Positions 10,201-18,177 of a stretch of 64,000 bases of DNA are shown here, in pieces (within the stretch, counting starts at the first letter, position 1; every line of letters starts with the position of its first letter). Source of the DNA: Vibrio neptunius (GTDB taxonomy: Bacteria > Pseudomonadota > Gammaproteobacteria > Enterobacterales > Vibrionaceae); contig NZ_JXXU01000035.1 of assembly GCF_000967495.1 (NCBI RefSeq), positions 62,001 through 126,000 on the forward strand, read 5' to 3'. The position numbers and the translations under genes were made by a program. The notes below the pieces were generated by a model, which worked only from the letters and a program-made list of their open reading frames with translations, was not told where the DNA came from and searched no databases.

Positions 10201-13200
10201 GTCATTATTCTCTCTCTTCCGATTCATACCGTGAAGAACTCGCTCAAGGCTACTATGATGTGGCACATGACCTACATGGTGTGGAATCTAAAGAAGCCCT
10301 TGATCAAGCGGACCATTTCGCAACCGCAAACCCTACCTTTGGTGGTGGGAATATCTTTAGTGATCAAGGTGGCAGTATTGACCAGCAGGCTCCCACGGTT
10401 AGTGTCGTCCCGAATCATGAACAGGCCCATGGATCATTCACACAAGTCGGCAATGATACTGATTACAATATTGCTGGCAGTGTCCAATCAGAAGTCACTA
10501 TTGAAGATATCGCAACGGTTAATGAGGAGAAAACGGTACTGTCTGCCTATTGGGTGGATGGCTCAAAAAAAAAGACGTTGGCGGAGATAGAGTTTGTTCT
10601 TAATCGCGATAAATCAACAGATTATAAAAAAGTCTATGCCTTCACGATTGACTCCCTAGATCCAGAGTTCGTAGACGCTGAACACTTTGAAATCATCGCT
10701 AAGGTGGAAGATGGTATAGGAAATAGTCAAGGCCCTTATGTTGCGTCGACTTATTATGTGGATAACGAACCACCTATTGGCAGCCTTACTACCTTAACGC
10801 CTGAGCACCCAACTGAGGTAGACAGTGTCACGGTGACCTTGCAATTCGACAAACCAGTCACATCGGTCGCCGCAACATTTAGTGATATAGATATCGATTT
10901 TGGTGAGTCTCAAGAATACAAGCAATCTTGGACGGGGACGACGTCGGATGTGGTTTCACTCAATCCTGATGAGAATTCGAAACCTTTAGTGGTGAGTCGT
11001 TACCATGATGAGCTCAATAATGCCGGTGAGGCATTTTCTGAAGATATCATTATTACACCGACGATCACTATTGATAACGTGACGGATGATAATGTCGTTG
11101 ACAACACAGTAGATGACGTTAAAAACATTAGTTTTAGTGGTTCAACGAAAGGCTTTTTAAGGGACAGTCAGTTGTCTGTAAACGTGGTTTCAGAAAAGCG
11201 TCCCAACATTGATAAGTTTGAATTGACAGGGATCACAGTAAATCAAGATGGTACTTGGGCTACTTCTAATCAAGATATGTCAACTTGGGAAGAGTCGAGT
11301 TTTACTATTGAGGTCATTGGTAGAAATAGCGAAGAATCTCAGTACGTGGCTCAAGAAAAGGATTCAAGCTACGTGGATAGTATTGCTCCTCAAGTTCACC
11401 AATCTCAAATATCAATGTCTGGCTCTGCGGCAAGGTTACTAACCACTGCTTCAGAAGAAATGCTGGTTGATGGCGAAATCGCGACCGTGACACTGGCTTT
11501 TAGCGAGCGGGTGAGACAACCAGAGGTTGTCCTAAATGGACAAGCCATTACCTTTAACCAGCCTGATGAAGGTGTGTCTAAAATCTGGGTCGGGACGAGT
11601 CCAGCACTGATCCTTCCAAGTAGTGCCTCTACATCAAAGCTAGTCGTTTCAAATTACCAAGATACGGCGAGTACACCGAATTTAGGGGCTCGCTATGAGA
11701 AGACGCTTGACGTAAAGCCCATTATTCTAATGCCGGAAATTCTGGATTTATCGACGAGCGAGGCGAGGGCCTTTGTGGTTTCAGGAACGGCACGAGGATT
11801 TGAAAATGGTGCTCAATTGAGCGTGTCGGTTTCCAATAATAGCCCTCTCGGTGAAACATTCAGTGGGACTGTGACAGTGAGCGGGGGAGCATGGAAAACT
11901 GCGCCCGAGGATATCTCATCATGGGAAAGCGGAACCTTAACGATCACGGTCAATGGTTCAAATAGCGGTGGGCACGCGGCGACTTTAGTGTCTCAGGACG
12001 TGGCTCTAGAGGATGATATCGCGCCAGACGTGAGCCGTATTACTGTTAACTCAGGTGTGCCTATCGAAGACAACCGTGTCGTGTCCGTTAACCTGACATT
12101 TAGCGAGCGCGTGAAGAATGTCGTCGCGAATGTGGACGGTGTCGATGTGAATTTTACCTCTCAAGGTAATGAGAGCACTATTTGGGAAGGTGTTACGTCA
12201 GATGTGGTGATTGTGAACGCCAATGAGGTGTTCAAAACCGTGACTGTAACGCAGTATCAGGATGTGCAAGGCAATCACGGTACATCGAGTTCCAGTGAAG
12301 TACCTGTGAAACCAGTGATTGAGATGACACCGCGAGGTGGGCCGATTGACGAAGAGGAATCAAGTCAGGTAGTGATTTCCGGATTTGCACGAGGGTTTAA
12401 AGCTGACGATCAAGTATCGGTTGTGGCAAGTCTCGATTCAGACCCAAGCACATATCATTTTAGTGAAACCGTTGACGTTTCAGAAAATGGTGGATGGAGT
12501 ACTTCAGAGCAAAATATCCGCAACTGGCCAAGTGGTGATATTAACCTGACGGTAACAGGGCATAACCAGAATGGTCAGGTAGCGGAGACTGCACCCTCTA
12601 CTATGAACTATGCGGATGTGACGCCACCAGGGATAGTGGGGGAGATTGCCTTTGACCCAGAGGCCCCTGAGGACGGCCAGAGTGTGACAATTACAGTGAA
12701 CTTTACTGAGCTCGTGACAGGTGTGACAGCGAATGTAGGTGGCGTGGCTGTGGCTTTTTCTGGTCACACCCCCGCCAAGCAATGGGTGGGCAGTACAGAG
12801 ACACCTATCACCCTGTCGTCAAATGAAGACACGATTGTAGCGAGAGTGAACGCAGGCTACGAGGACCTGTCAGGGAATACTGCTGTCGACTTCAAAGAGA
12901 CTGCAACCGGAGTGAAACCAGTACTGTATCTTGAGCCAGTAGAAGGTAACAATGAAATTAATTCTCAAGAAGCGGAACATGTTGTGATTCATGGCACTGG
13001 TGTTGGCTTCTCAGGGGGTACGGAAATGATCACTGTTACAGTAACCTCACAAGAAAATACGGCTTTTCATTGGCAGCAGACAGTGCCCATTTCTGAGGCA
13101 GGAAGTTGGACAACAGAACCACACGGTCACAATATGTCTGATTGGCCATTAGGGTTAGTAAGTGTTGAAGTGACGGGTACGAACCAACAAGGTGGTGCTG

Positions 13201-13844
13201 CGGCTCCTGTTAGAGAAGATAGCGTGTATATTGTTGCTAGCGTAACGGGAGTGGAATCTCTCTCGCCATCTGAGCCTGAGCATAGCAATGCAGTGAGTGT
13301 CACCGTTAACTTCGATAATCCTGTAAAAGGGCTGTCGGGAAGCTTTGCTGGTGTACCTATGACCTTTACTAAAGTGACCTTGGACAGTGAACTGTCGGAA
13401 CAATGGACAGGACAAACAAATCGCGAGATTGCTTTGACTGCGGGTAGAGCGACCGAAGCTTTGGTCTTAAACAACTTTGAAAATGCTTCAGGCAATAGTG
13501 CAGGGCAAGTGTATGAAGAAGCATTTTTTGTTAAGCCATTGATCGAAATCGACTCAGTAAACGGCGAGAATGTTATCGATTCCGGTGAAGTGAGCGAATT
13601 TTACATTACTGGGCAGTCTAAAGGGATGGAAAACAATGGCACGCTAAGAGTTAAAGTGAAACGGAGTTTTTTAAGTAGTACAAAGCATGATGAAGTGGTG
13701 ACAGTAGAATCGGACGGAACTTGGTCTACTGGAAATATTAACGCGACAAGTTGGTGGACTGGAGACTATGTCGTTCAGGTAACCGGAGTGAATAGTGGAA
13801 ATGTGAGTGCGGACGAAGCGACTCAAACCTTTATTGTTCAGTAA
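7245..13844 (+). CDS. Giant surface lipoprotein with Ig-like/Big repeats
   Basis: A 2199-residue lipoprotein. The signal peptide ends in LLLSSC with the acylated Cys at residue 22, followed by a Gly6 stretch, so it is an exported lipoprotein, probably surface-exposed. A carboxypeptidase-regulatory-like beta domain (about 38-110) and a helical module with IAADGMLNGYEL near 230-245 follow; a second copy of that module (DLAHDGLANGIG) recurs near 966. Between and after them are Ig-like segments with VPPILTLSF-type borders. From about residue 1178 to the end come five tandem units of about 200 residues. The start codon is TTG with only a weak upstream ribosome site, so expression may be low or a different start may be used. 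Expected role: adhesion or surface interaction, as for similar Vibrio and Shewanella lipoproteins; no enzymatic motif is seen. Confidence 0.8.
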   Translation: MRYKYIIKLFLTIFTILLLSSCGGGGGGDSSPRSREHATISGIVFDAPVSQALVTVYEYQSGKVGRKLGTSTTNSTGAYSIEVDASSMPLYIVAEGGGYLDPLTNKVIRVSENRSIKMTSVINYAEGSDQAVMITPLTYLVSGLAEFNISRGEKAATAIDEALETINNMYGFNVNSVKPIDITTGGHNTTATDGHKYGALLTAYSSYSFDYINEDGTGSSVYTSMNLADLGYRDIAADGMLNGYELDDQGAFPQKLNFGAHELSSDFYTNSMAEHVLIVVSNPALNISKTPVSDYMKLAENLNSLGTNDSDEGAIPSREWIDIDKDAPTAEREGDSVLTGTESIEVVLKDKVGVQSAKSQLKYHLESGEWLEASCDASYSREAELCWTDKSDFVEGPRETRLKVYVNTEVLDSLGVESRVTEAHLLVKTADVLGNQNDVGVEVPFEWDNVAPVIEVTSSETINASATTYILTGIVKEHPDSLKQKSAFVSLSGGEAIPNTCEPINSGDNVWCKFTTNAYDTRSFGDSANFTITAEDIHGNQGKSVFTLYKDSVPPILTLSFPNEEFNYENQNGDNLVDKYTDTTYTESSVDTAAKYLKIDYKFAADGLDATVSGLDFTQFSEQTLLDHSVPYVTATIMDSSEGGSYSSSADDLTFKVTYYRKKSDSGSYLQYGQTTQIASDAVSEENKGIPFEELNFGTDEKVIEMKYYIPFVKEVLDTSFVNATSSDSQKLVLSAIDPSGNESISHEVYFKTTFDKPEVTIVSPFIDAPVRLLGLNESRGDFNTLGTCRTKAVNGANDEASCTIAYESKNYHFFKVSLGSDDPTHYFQWSLDTQTDVNILPTANIGAYFSGADKTTLYITEFSSYHTGLFDSQWDNLTSGEKTLENAERILAEVKDALATQDHSMLGFDPISTKYATNKMLESSVPDPLTDPFIYRFLLESLTQMAEDNSAANSSTVEYASAFYQDLAHDGLANGIGESGQITIGHYSLSSDSYREELAQGYYDVAHDLHGVESKEALDQADHFATANPTFGGGNIFSDQGGSIDQQAPTVSVVPNHEQAHGSFTQVGNDTDYNIAGSVQSEVTIEDIATVNEEKTVLSAYWVDGSKKKTLAEIEFVLNRDKSTDYKKVYAFTIDSLDPEFVDAEHFEIIAKVEDGIGNSQGPYVASTYYVDNEPPIGSLTTLTPEHPTEVDSVTVTLQFDKPVTSVAATFSDIDIDFGESQEYKQSWTGTTSDVVSLNPDENSKPLVVSRYHDELNNAGEAFSEDIIITPTITIDNVTDDNVVDNTVDDVKNISFSGSTKGFLRDSQLSVNVVSEKRPNIDKFELTGITVNQDGTWATSNQDMSTWEESSFTIEVIGRNSEESQYVAQEKDSSYVDSIAPQVHQSQISMSGSAARLLTTASEEMLVDGEIATVTLAFSERVRQPEVVLNGQAITFNQPDEGVSKIWVGTSPALILPSSASTSKLVVSNYQDTASTPNLGARYEKTLDVKPIILMPEILDLSTSEARAFVVSGTARGFENGAQLSVSVSNNSPLGETFSGTVTVSGGAWKTAPEDISSWESGTLTITVNGSNSGGHAATLVSQDVALEDDIAPDVSRITVNSGVPIEDNRVVSVNLTFSERVKNVVANVDGVDVNFTSQGNESTIWEGVTSDVVIVNANEVFKTVTVTQYQDVQGNHGTSSSSEVPVKPVIEMTPRGGPIDEEESSQVVISGFARGFKADDQVSVVASLDSDPSTYHFSETVDVSENGGWSTSEQNIRNWPSGDINLTVTGHNQNGQVAETAPSTMNYADVTPPGIVGEIAFDPEAPEDGQSVTITVNFTELVTGVTANVGGVAVAFSGHTPAKQWVGSTETPITLSSNEDTIVARVNAGYEDLSGNTAVDFKETATGVKPVLYLEPVEGNNEINSQEAEHVVIHGTGVGFSGGTEMITVTVTSQENTAFHWQQTVPISEAGSWTTEPHGHNMSDWPLGLVSVEVTGTNQQGGAAAPVREDSVYIVASVTGVESLSPSEPEHSNAVSVTVNFDNPVKGLSGSFAGVPMTFTKVTLDSELSEQWTGQTNREIALTAGRATEALVLNNFENASGNSAGQVYEEAFFVKPLIEIDSVNGENVIDSGEVSEFYITGQSKGMENNGTLRVKVKRSFLSSTKHDEVVTVESDGTWSTGNINATSWWTGDYVVQVTGVNSGNVSADEATQTFIVQ
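10780..13841 (+). repeat. Five tandem ~200-residue protein repeats
   Basis: Each unit has the same order of landmarks: a VTVNF-type strand (VTLQFDKPV, VTLAFSERV, VNLTFSERV, ITVNFTELV, VTVNFDNPV), a WxGxT motif (SWTGTTSD, IWVGTSPA, IWEGVTSD, QWVGSTET, QWTGQTNR), a VKPxI/ITPTI border, an ISGxxxGF strand, a W-S/T pair (TWATS, AWKTA, GWSTS, SWTTE, TWSTG) and a closing VTGxNxxG strand. The units are diverged in DNA sequence, so they are old duplications rather than recent expansions. Each unit likely makes two Ig-like beta domains. Confidence 0.8.
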
Positions 13845-13864
13845 TGAGTCTCCTCGCCTCAGGT

Positions 13865-13899
13865 GAAAAGAGTAAATAATCAGTTTATTTACTCTTTTC
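13865..13899. terminator. Bidirectional terminator between convergent genes
   Basis: A perfect 15-bp stem (GAAAAGAGTAAATAA with its complement ending CTCTTTTC) around a five-base TCAGT loop lies between the giant lipoprotein gene and the convergent small lipoprotein gene. A- and T-tracts on both sides suit termination of both transcripts. Confidence 0.85.
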
Positions 13900-13901
13900 C
13901 G

Positions 13902-14357
13902 TCAACCTTTCTGACAAAAAAGTTGGTCTCCCGATTCCGTCGTCATTGAAATGTTATTTTCATTCACTGCGCTCAATTTCCACTTTTGTGTCACTGTCGG
14001 GGAAAGTGTATTAGTGAAAATTTCCTGAAACTCTTCGGGTGTATTGTCTGAAAAAGTGGTCTCTAGATTATTAATCACCTCGAGCAATGAAGTGTTACGC
14101 TTTATCCACTTTCCGCTGCTGGTTACATTAATGTTATAAGTGATGTCAGTATTCAAATTGGTGACTTTCACCACAGAGTCCTTTTCATAGAACCCATTGT
14201 TATAGTAATGGACACGATCACTGTACCTGAGGTTAGCGAGTTCGAAAGTTGCGTCTGCTGAACATTGCCATTGACCTGTAATGTCTTGTTCAAATTGTGG
14301 TGTGGTGACACAGCCTGTTAGGGAAAAAGTGGCGATTAAAATAGCGAGAGATTTCAT
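13902..14357 (-). CDS. Small lipoprotein of unknown function
   Basis: A 151-residue protein beginning MKSLAILIATFSLTGC, a textbook lipoprotein signal with the Cys at residue 16 (followed by VTT, so outer-membrane sorting is likely). The ATG at 14357 is preferred to a TTG seven codons upstream because it starts the signal peptide directly. The mature part is beta-rich with a WQCSA segment near the N-terminus, several predicted strands and a C-terminal QLFCQKG; the two Cys (in WQC and LFCQ) could form a disulphide. It resembles small lipocalin-like or stress-related lipoproteins only in shape. No family is recognised. It is convergent with the giant lipoprotein gene. Confidence 0.65.
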   Translation of the reverse strand: MKSLAILIATFSLTGCVTTPQFEQDITGQWQCSADATFELANLRYSDRVHYYNNGFYEKDSVVKVTNLNTDITYNINVTSSGKWIKRNTSLLEVINNLETTFSDNTPEEFQEIFTNTLSPTVTQKWKLSAVNENNISMTTESGDQLFCQKG

Positions 14358-14623
14358 AATTTGAAGATTCCAAACCAATATAGCCGTCGATAATATTGGT
14401 TTTTCTGAGTTATTTGTTAGATCAATATTACCAGTGTAGGGTATGTTTTTTAAGACAAGTAACTCCCCATTTTATAAGGGGACTGTTACAAGAAAAGCGA
14501 TCTTTCGGTTGGAATAAACAATCGACTGATGGTCTTACGAAACGATGATGAGCAAAAACAAATCCAATAATGAATCCAGAGTCATAGAAAGTGGATGATA
14601 GTGATTGTTCATGTTTTCTGATC

Positions 14624-15388
14624 CTAGCGGCTACGGAATTTTTTAGACACTTGTTTAAGCAGCTCTCCATTTATTTCTGGCAATCCGTCAGAGAAATAGA
14701 TCTGTTGACCAGGTGTCATTCGAAATAGGACATTGGTGAACTCGCCTTCTTCGTTGGCGCAATTTGCCGCGTGCATCTCACTGACTTTGCGGTCCAGCTC
14801 CTGTTCCAGTTTGAGACTTTGTTCTTGCGTCAAACGCACTCGTGCCTGACAAACCTGAGAAATTGTGGAGTCTTCCATCGAGATCGTTTCGAAGCGTCGC
14901 TTAAATAAGGTATCGAGCGCAGTGCCTTCTTCCATGATAAAACGGCGACCAGAGCGATACACGATCTTGTCGCCATTTGCTTCCATATATCCAAGGATTT
15001 CAGCAATGCTTAGATAAAATCTCAGGCTGGTATCTGAGAGTTGATACTGCTCGGCAATTTGCTGCGGTGTTTGATTGCGTGAGGTGATGAGGTAGATAAA
15101 GTCGAGAAGGTAAGGGTGTTCAACAAAGAGGGCATTTTGTTCATCAGAGAGAAACTGCTCGTTGTCTCGTTGGAGTTGAACCGCCAATTGCGTCAGTTCC
15201 ATCAGATCACTATTAAGGTGGTTGGTGTACATCAGGATCTTATCCAAACCCAGAGCAGGATTGTGCAAATGCCGTTTTATGGTTGAGAGGGGTACGCCGG
15301 TTTTGTCAGACAATTCGCCATAACACAGCCCCTCATTTTTGATTTTCTGGCGGATGGCAGCTAGCAGAAATTCTGGTCCTATATGCAT
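14624..15388 (-). CDS. HTH transcriptional regulator, XRE-like N-terminus
   Basis: A 254-residue cytoplasmic protein. Residues about 5-45 (AAIRQKIKNEGLCYGELSDKTGVPLSTIKRHL) form a helix-turn-helix of the XRE kind. A second possible winged-helix segment appears at about 95-140 (QTPQQIAEQYQLSDTSLRFYLSIAEILGYME), followed by a hydrophobic and charged C-terminal domain rich in Glu and Gln. It is probably a DNA-binding regulator with a sensing C-terminal region; the ligand is unknown. It is transcribed alone, away from the TPR-DUF218 gene, and the 550-base gap between them could hold its targets. No membrane segment is present. Confidence 0.7.
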   Translation of the reverse strand: MHIGPEFLLAAIRQKIKNEGLCYGELSDKTGVPLSTIKRHLHNPALGLDKILMYTNHLNSDLMELTQLAVQLQRDNEQFLSDEQNALFVEHPYLLDFIYLITSRNQTPQQIAEQYQLSDTSLRFYLSIAEILGYMEANGDKIVYRSGRRFIMEEGTALDTLFKRRFETISMEDSTISQVCQARVRLTQEQSLKLEQELDRKVSEMHAANCANEEGEFTNVLFRMTPGQQIYFSDGLPEINGELLKQVSKKFRSR

Positions 15389-15938
15389 GGGTTGCAGCCC
15401 TGATTATTTTGGCGCTCTGTAGGCAGATTACGAATATCAGCATTAGGTACGAATCGGTGTTTGTTCTGCATGCAGTTTACCCTTTCAGTATCACACTTTT
15501 GTCTTAATTTAATTGAGCGACATGCTGTTTGTCGACCAGATGTAAATAGAAGTTGCATACGAATATGGTGGTCAAAATTTGTATTCAAATTGTAGTCTAT
15601 ATCCATAACTTCCTGCATTTAGACGTGCGACATGCTCATTGCATCCCGTCGGGCAAGAATCGTGTAACGGCCGTCTTTCCTTGGGGCAATCAGAGAGAGG
15701 ATTGAATTACTGCATCAACACTCTTTGAGTAGTTTAGGTAGGTTATTTGATGACTTGAAATTATTAGTATTTAGAATGGTTTTTTATGTTGATTTGTGAT
15801 TTTAATTCGCTTTTTAAAAGCTCTATCAATGTTATGCGTATGAAGTGAGTCTTGGTTCACGGTTTTTCCAGAGAGTAAATTTACACTGCGAAAAAATCAA
15901 TCGACTCAGGTCGAATACAACAACATCAGGACCTCTAC
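15389..15938. other. Gene-free spacer between divergent genes
   Basis: 550 bases between the HTH regulator (minus) and the TPR-DUF218 gene (plus). A short minus-strand frame at 15379-15618 overlaps the regulator start and has poor coding character. The stretch just before 15939 contains the promoter of the plus-strand gene. ATTTGTATTCAAAT at about 15576-15589 is a candidate operator half-site. I see nothing else that can be named. Confidence 0.4.
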
Positions 15939-17030
15939 ATGAAAAAGTACATCATTGCCCTTGCTCTTGGTGGCGTGCTAACGGCAGCCCCTTATTCTCT
16001 TGCCGCTAATGATACGACTGTTCAAGCTGCCACTAACTACGCTCAGCTCATAACGAAACGCCAGGTGGTGGATCAATTGTTGGCTGATGCGGTCACTGCA
16101 TTTAAATCGCCGTCACGTATCTCTCATGCTGGCTTTACTGCAAAAATGCCAAGCAATATGGAAATAGTGACTAACCGTCTTCTGGAAGCTTATGAACTTG
16201 AGCCTTATCGTACAGATTTGCTTATTTCAGCGGCAAATGCGCAAATCTACAACAAGAATGTTGATAGAGCGATAGCGCTTTTCGAGCAAGCACTGTCGGT
16301 CGCACCAGACGATGTTGATTTGCACGCGTACCTTGCGGTTTGGCAACGCTTTAAAGGTAATGACGTCGAGTCAAACAAGCATATGGATAAGTTGAAATCT
16401 TTGAATGCAGGTAAAGCAGCCGATTTGGCTCGTATTTTTGAAACCGTTGATCGCGTGTTGGCAACACCACTGAAAGAGATGGCGGACAAAGGGCTGTTGG
16501 ATGATAAAGGTGCAATTGTCACTTTGGGGTATGCGCTCAATCCAGATGGCTCGATGCATAATATATTAGTTGAGCGCTTAGAAACGACGTTAGCCATGGC
16601 TAAAGCTAACCCTGATGCTTTGATCGTGCTGACGGGAGGTGTGCCAAAAAATCATAAAACGGAAGGTAAACTCATGGCTGACTGGTTGATTGCAAAAGGT
16701 GTGCGTAACGATCGTATCATTGAAGAAAACTACGCAACCAGCACGGTTGGTAACGCGTTGTACAGCAGTTACGCACTGGCTCGCCACGGTATTAAACACG
16801 CCACTATTATCAGCTCTGCGAGCCATGTTCGACGTGGGCAAACGCTGTTTGAAGTCGCAAGCTGGCAAACAGGCCCACAAGACATCACGTTTGATACTGT
16901 TGGTTATCCAGATAAGCCGATAACGGAATTGGCAAAGGTGAGCGACAGTGAGCTACTTGGTATCTACCGAGACGCTTTAAGAACTTACGGGATGTGGAGT
17001 TACCGCTCTTATCCACTAGAGTCAAGATAA
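15939..17030 (+). CDS. Periplasmic TPR-DUF218 (YdcF/ElyC-like) protein
   Basis: A 363-residue exported protein with a signal peptide (MKKYIIALALGGVLTAAPYSLA). Residues about 85-150 contain a TPR-like helical pair (NKNVDRAIALFEQALSVAPDDVDLHAYLA). The second half is a DUF218/ElyC domain: IVTLGYALNPDGS, then ALIVLTGGVPK, NYATSTVGNALYS and ATIISSASHVRRGQTLF, the usual order of Rossmann-like strands and conserved polar residues in this family. Related E. coli proteins (ElyC, SanA, YdcF) affect envelope integrity, but their biochemistry is not settled. The TPR-DUF218 fusion with a signal peptide suggests a periplasmic role. It has its own promoter and a strong terminator. Confidence 0.75.
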   Translation: MKKYIIALALGGVLTAAPYSLAANDTTVQAATNYAQLITKRQVVDQLLADAVTAFKSPSRISHAGFTAKMPSNMEIVTNRLLEAYELEPYRTDLLISAANAQIYNKNVDRAIALFEQALSVAPDDVDLHAYLAVWQRFKGNDVESNKHMDKLKSLNAGKAADLARIFETVDRVLATPLKEMADKGLLDDKGAIVTLGYALNPDGSMHNILVERLETTLAMAKANPDALIVLTGGVPKNHKTEGKLMADWLIAKGVRNDRIIEENYATSTVGNALYSSYALARHGIKHATIISSASHVRRGQTLFEVASWQTGPQDITFDTVGYPDKPITELAKVSDSELLGIYRDALRTYGMWSYRSYPLESR

Positions 17031-17034
17031 ATAC

Positions 17035-17070
17035 ACACAGAAAAGGCCACGGTATTGGCCTTTTCTGTGT
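17035..17070 (+). terminator. Terminator of the TPR-DUF218 gene
   Basis: A perfect 15-bp stem, ACACAGAAAAGGCCA paired with its complement, around a six-base CGGTAT loop, 4 bases past the stop codon. Confidence 0.85.
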
Positions 17071-17220
17071 CAGCAACATCCCCGTAGATTGGATAGTGTC
17101 CGCTTACGGGAATTTTTTAAAAATCATATAGTTATCAACAAAGGTCAGGCTGACTAGATGGCGACAAATGGCTACTACTTTCAAATCCCAGATCTTTAAC
17201 CTCCAAAAAACGAAAGTTTA

Positions 17221-17242
17221 ATGTTATGTTATAACGTAATGT
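17221..17242. promoter_or_regulatory. Zur-type operator before the aspartoacylase gene
   Basis: An imperfect dyad centred on GTTATAAC at 17228-17235, reading GTTATGTTATAACGTAAT at its core. It closely matches the palindrome at 21640-21661 upstream of the Fur/Zur-family gene in this window and the published gammaproteobacterial Zur consensus built around GTTATA-TATAAC. It overlaps the first in-frame ATG of the gene behind it, which argues that translation really starts further down. Binding by Zur is inferred from similarity. Confidence 0.7.
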
Positions 17243-17262
17243 TTTTGTTTGAGAACCTATTT

Positions 17263-18126
17263 GTGCAGAAAGTGAATCAAGTGCTCGTTGTTGCCGGCAC
17301 TCATGGAAACGAGTTGACGGGGCTATACCTTCAGAAATTGATCAAAGCTGGTAGTTACTCTGTTGAGCGCTCTTCCTTTGAAGTAAAAAGCGTGGTCGGT
17401 AATCCGGAAGCAGTGAAGAGAAATGTACGTTTCATGGACGTTGATCTCAATCGTCAGTTTGTTAGCGCAGCTTTAGTCGAGGAGTCACGAGAAGCGAAAC
17501 TAGCGGTTTCCTTCCGAAGAGAATATGCTCGGGTTGAAAACCAGTTGATTGTTGACTTACATAATACGACTAGCAATATGGGAGCAACATTGATCTTGTT
17601 GTCCAATGCCCCGTTCTATACTCGGATGGGAGCCTACATTAAACAGCGCATGCCGAAAGCGAATGTGTTGTTTGAAGACCGAAAACCATTGTCTGAGCAA
17701 CCTTATTTATGCTCTGTAGGGCAATATGGAATCATGATAGAAGTAGGGGCTCAAGCACATGGTTCTCTGATGTATCAAACACTAGAGTTAATGAAACAAA
17801 TGCTTACTGCAGTATTAGATTTTGTTGAACTGCACAACTTAGATAAGGCAATCGCTGGTGCTTCATACGATGCGTTTCGCTACATGGAAGAGGTAGTTTT
17901 CCCATTGGATCATGATGGAATGCGTCTAGCAGTCGTACATCCGACAATTTGTGGTAGGGACTTTGAGGTCGTAGAACCGGGAGAGCCACTGTTAGCTACC
18001 TTTTTAGGCTATGATGTGCATTGGCAAGGAGAGAAGGAGGTTTATCCACACTTCATCAATGAAAGTGCGTATTGTACCAGCAATATCGCCATGGCACTGG
18101 CCGAAAAAGTACATGTAAAAATGTAA
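17263..18126 (+). CDS. Aspartoacylase/AstE-family zinc hydrolase
   Basis: A 287-residue metallo-carboxypeptidase-fold amidohydrolase of the aspartoacylase branch, expected to deacylate an N-acyl amino acid such as N-acetyl-aspartate. From the GTG at 17263, the metal ligands are His14 and Glu17 (GTHGNE) and His100 (DLHNTT); DLNRQF binds substrate carboxylate and EVGAQ near 160 supplies the catalytic Glu. I prefer GTG 17263 (GAGA 8 bases upstream) over ATG 17221, which lies inside a Zur-type palindrome; GTG 17272 is also possible. The gene stands alone, with the operator directly in front, so it is probably induced when zinc is scarce. That is odd for a zinc enzyme and suggests either a metal-flexible paralogue or a role in recycling during starvation. 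Confidence 0.85.
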   Translation: MQKVNQVLVVAGTHGNELTGLYLQKLIKAGSYSVERSSFEVKSVVGNPEAVKRNVRFMDVDLNRQFVSAALVEESREAKLAVSFRREYARVENQLIVDLHNTTSNMGATLILLSNAPFYTRMGAYIKQRMPKANVLFEDRKPLSEQPYLCSVGQYGIMIEVGAQAHGSLMYQTLELMKQMLTAVLDFVELHNLDKAIAGASYDAFRYMEEVVFPLDHDGMRLAVVHPTICGRDFEVVEPGEPLLATFLGYDVHWQGEKEVYPHFINESAYCTSNIAMALAEKVHVKM

Positions 18127-18140
18127 AGCGACTGTGTATA

Positions 18141-18161
18141 GGGTAGGTGTATTTCCTACCC
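18141..18161. terminator. Hairpin between convergent transcription units
   Basis: A 7-bp stem GGGTAGG / CCTACCC with a seven-base loop lies between the aspartoacylase gene and the end of the zinc operon on the other strand. There is no clean T-run, so it is a probable but weak terminator. Confidence 0.5.
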
Positions 18162-18177
18162 TCTGAGACTTCGTTGT

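Noticed and set aside
14428..14670. Minus-strand 80-residue frame in the gap after the HTH gene
   Set aside because: It overlaps the 3' end of the HTH gene in another frame and has no family signal.
15379..15618. Short minus-strand frame overlapping the HTH regulator start
   Set aside because: It has poor coding character, no ribosome site and overlaps the more convincing HTH start.
17221..17262. Extended start of the aspartoacylase gene at ATG 17221
   Set aside because: The ATG lies inside the Zur-type palindrome and adds a hydrophobic stretch not seen in the family.
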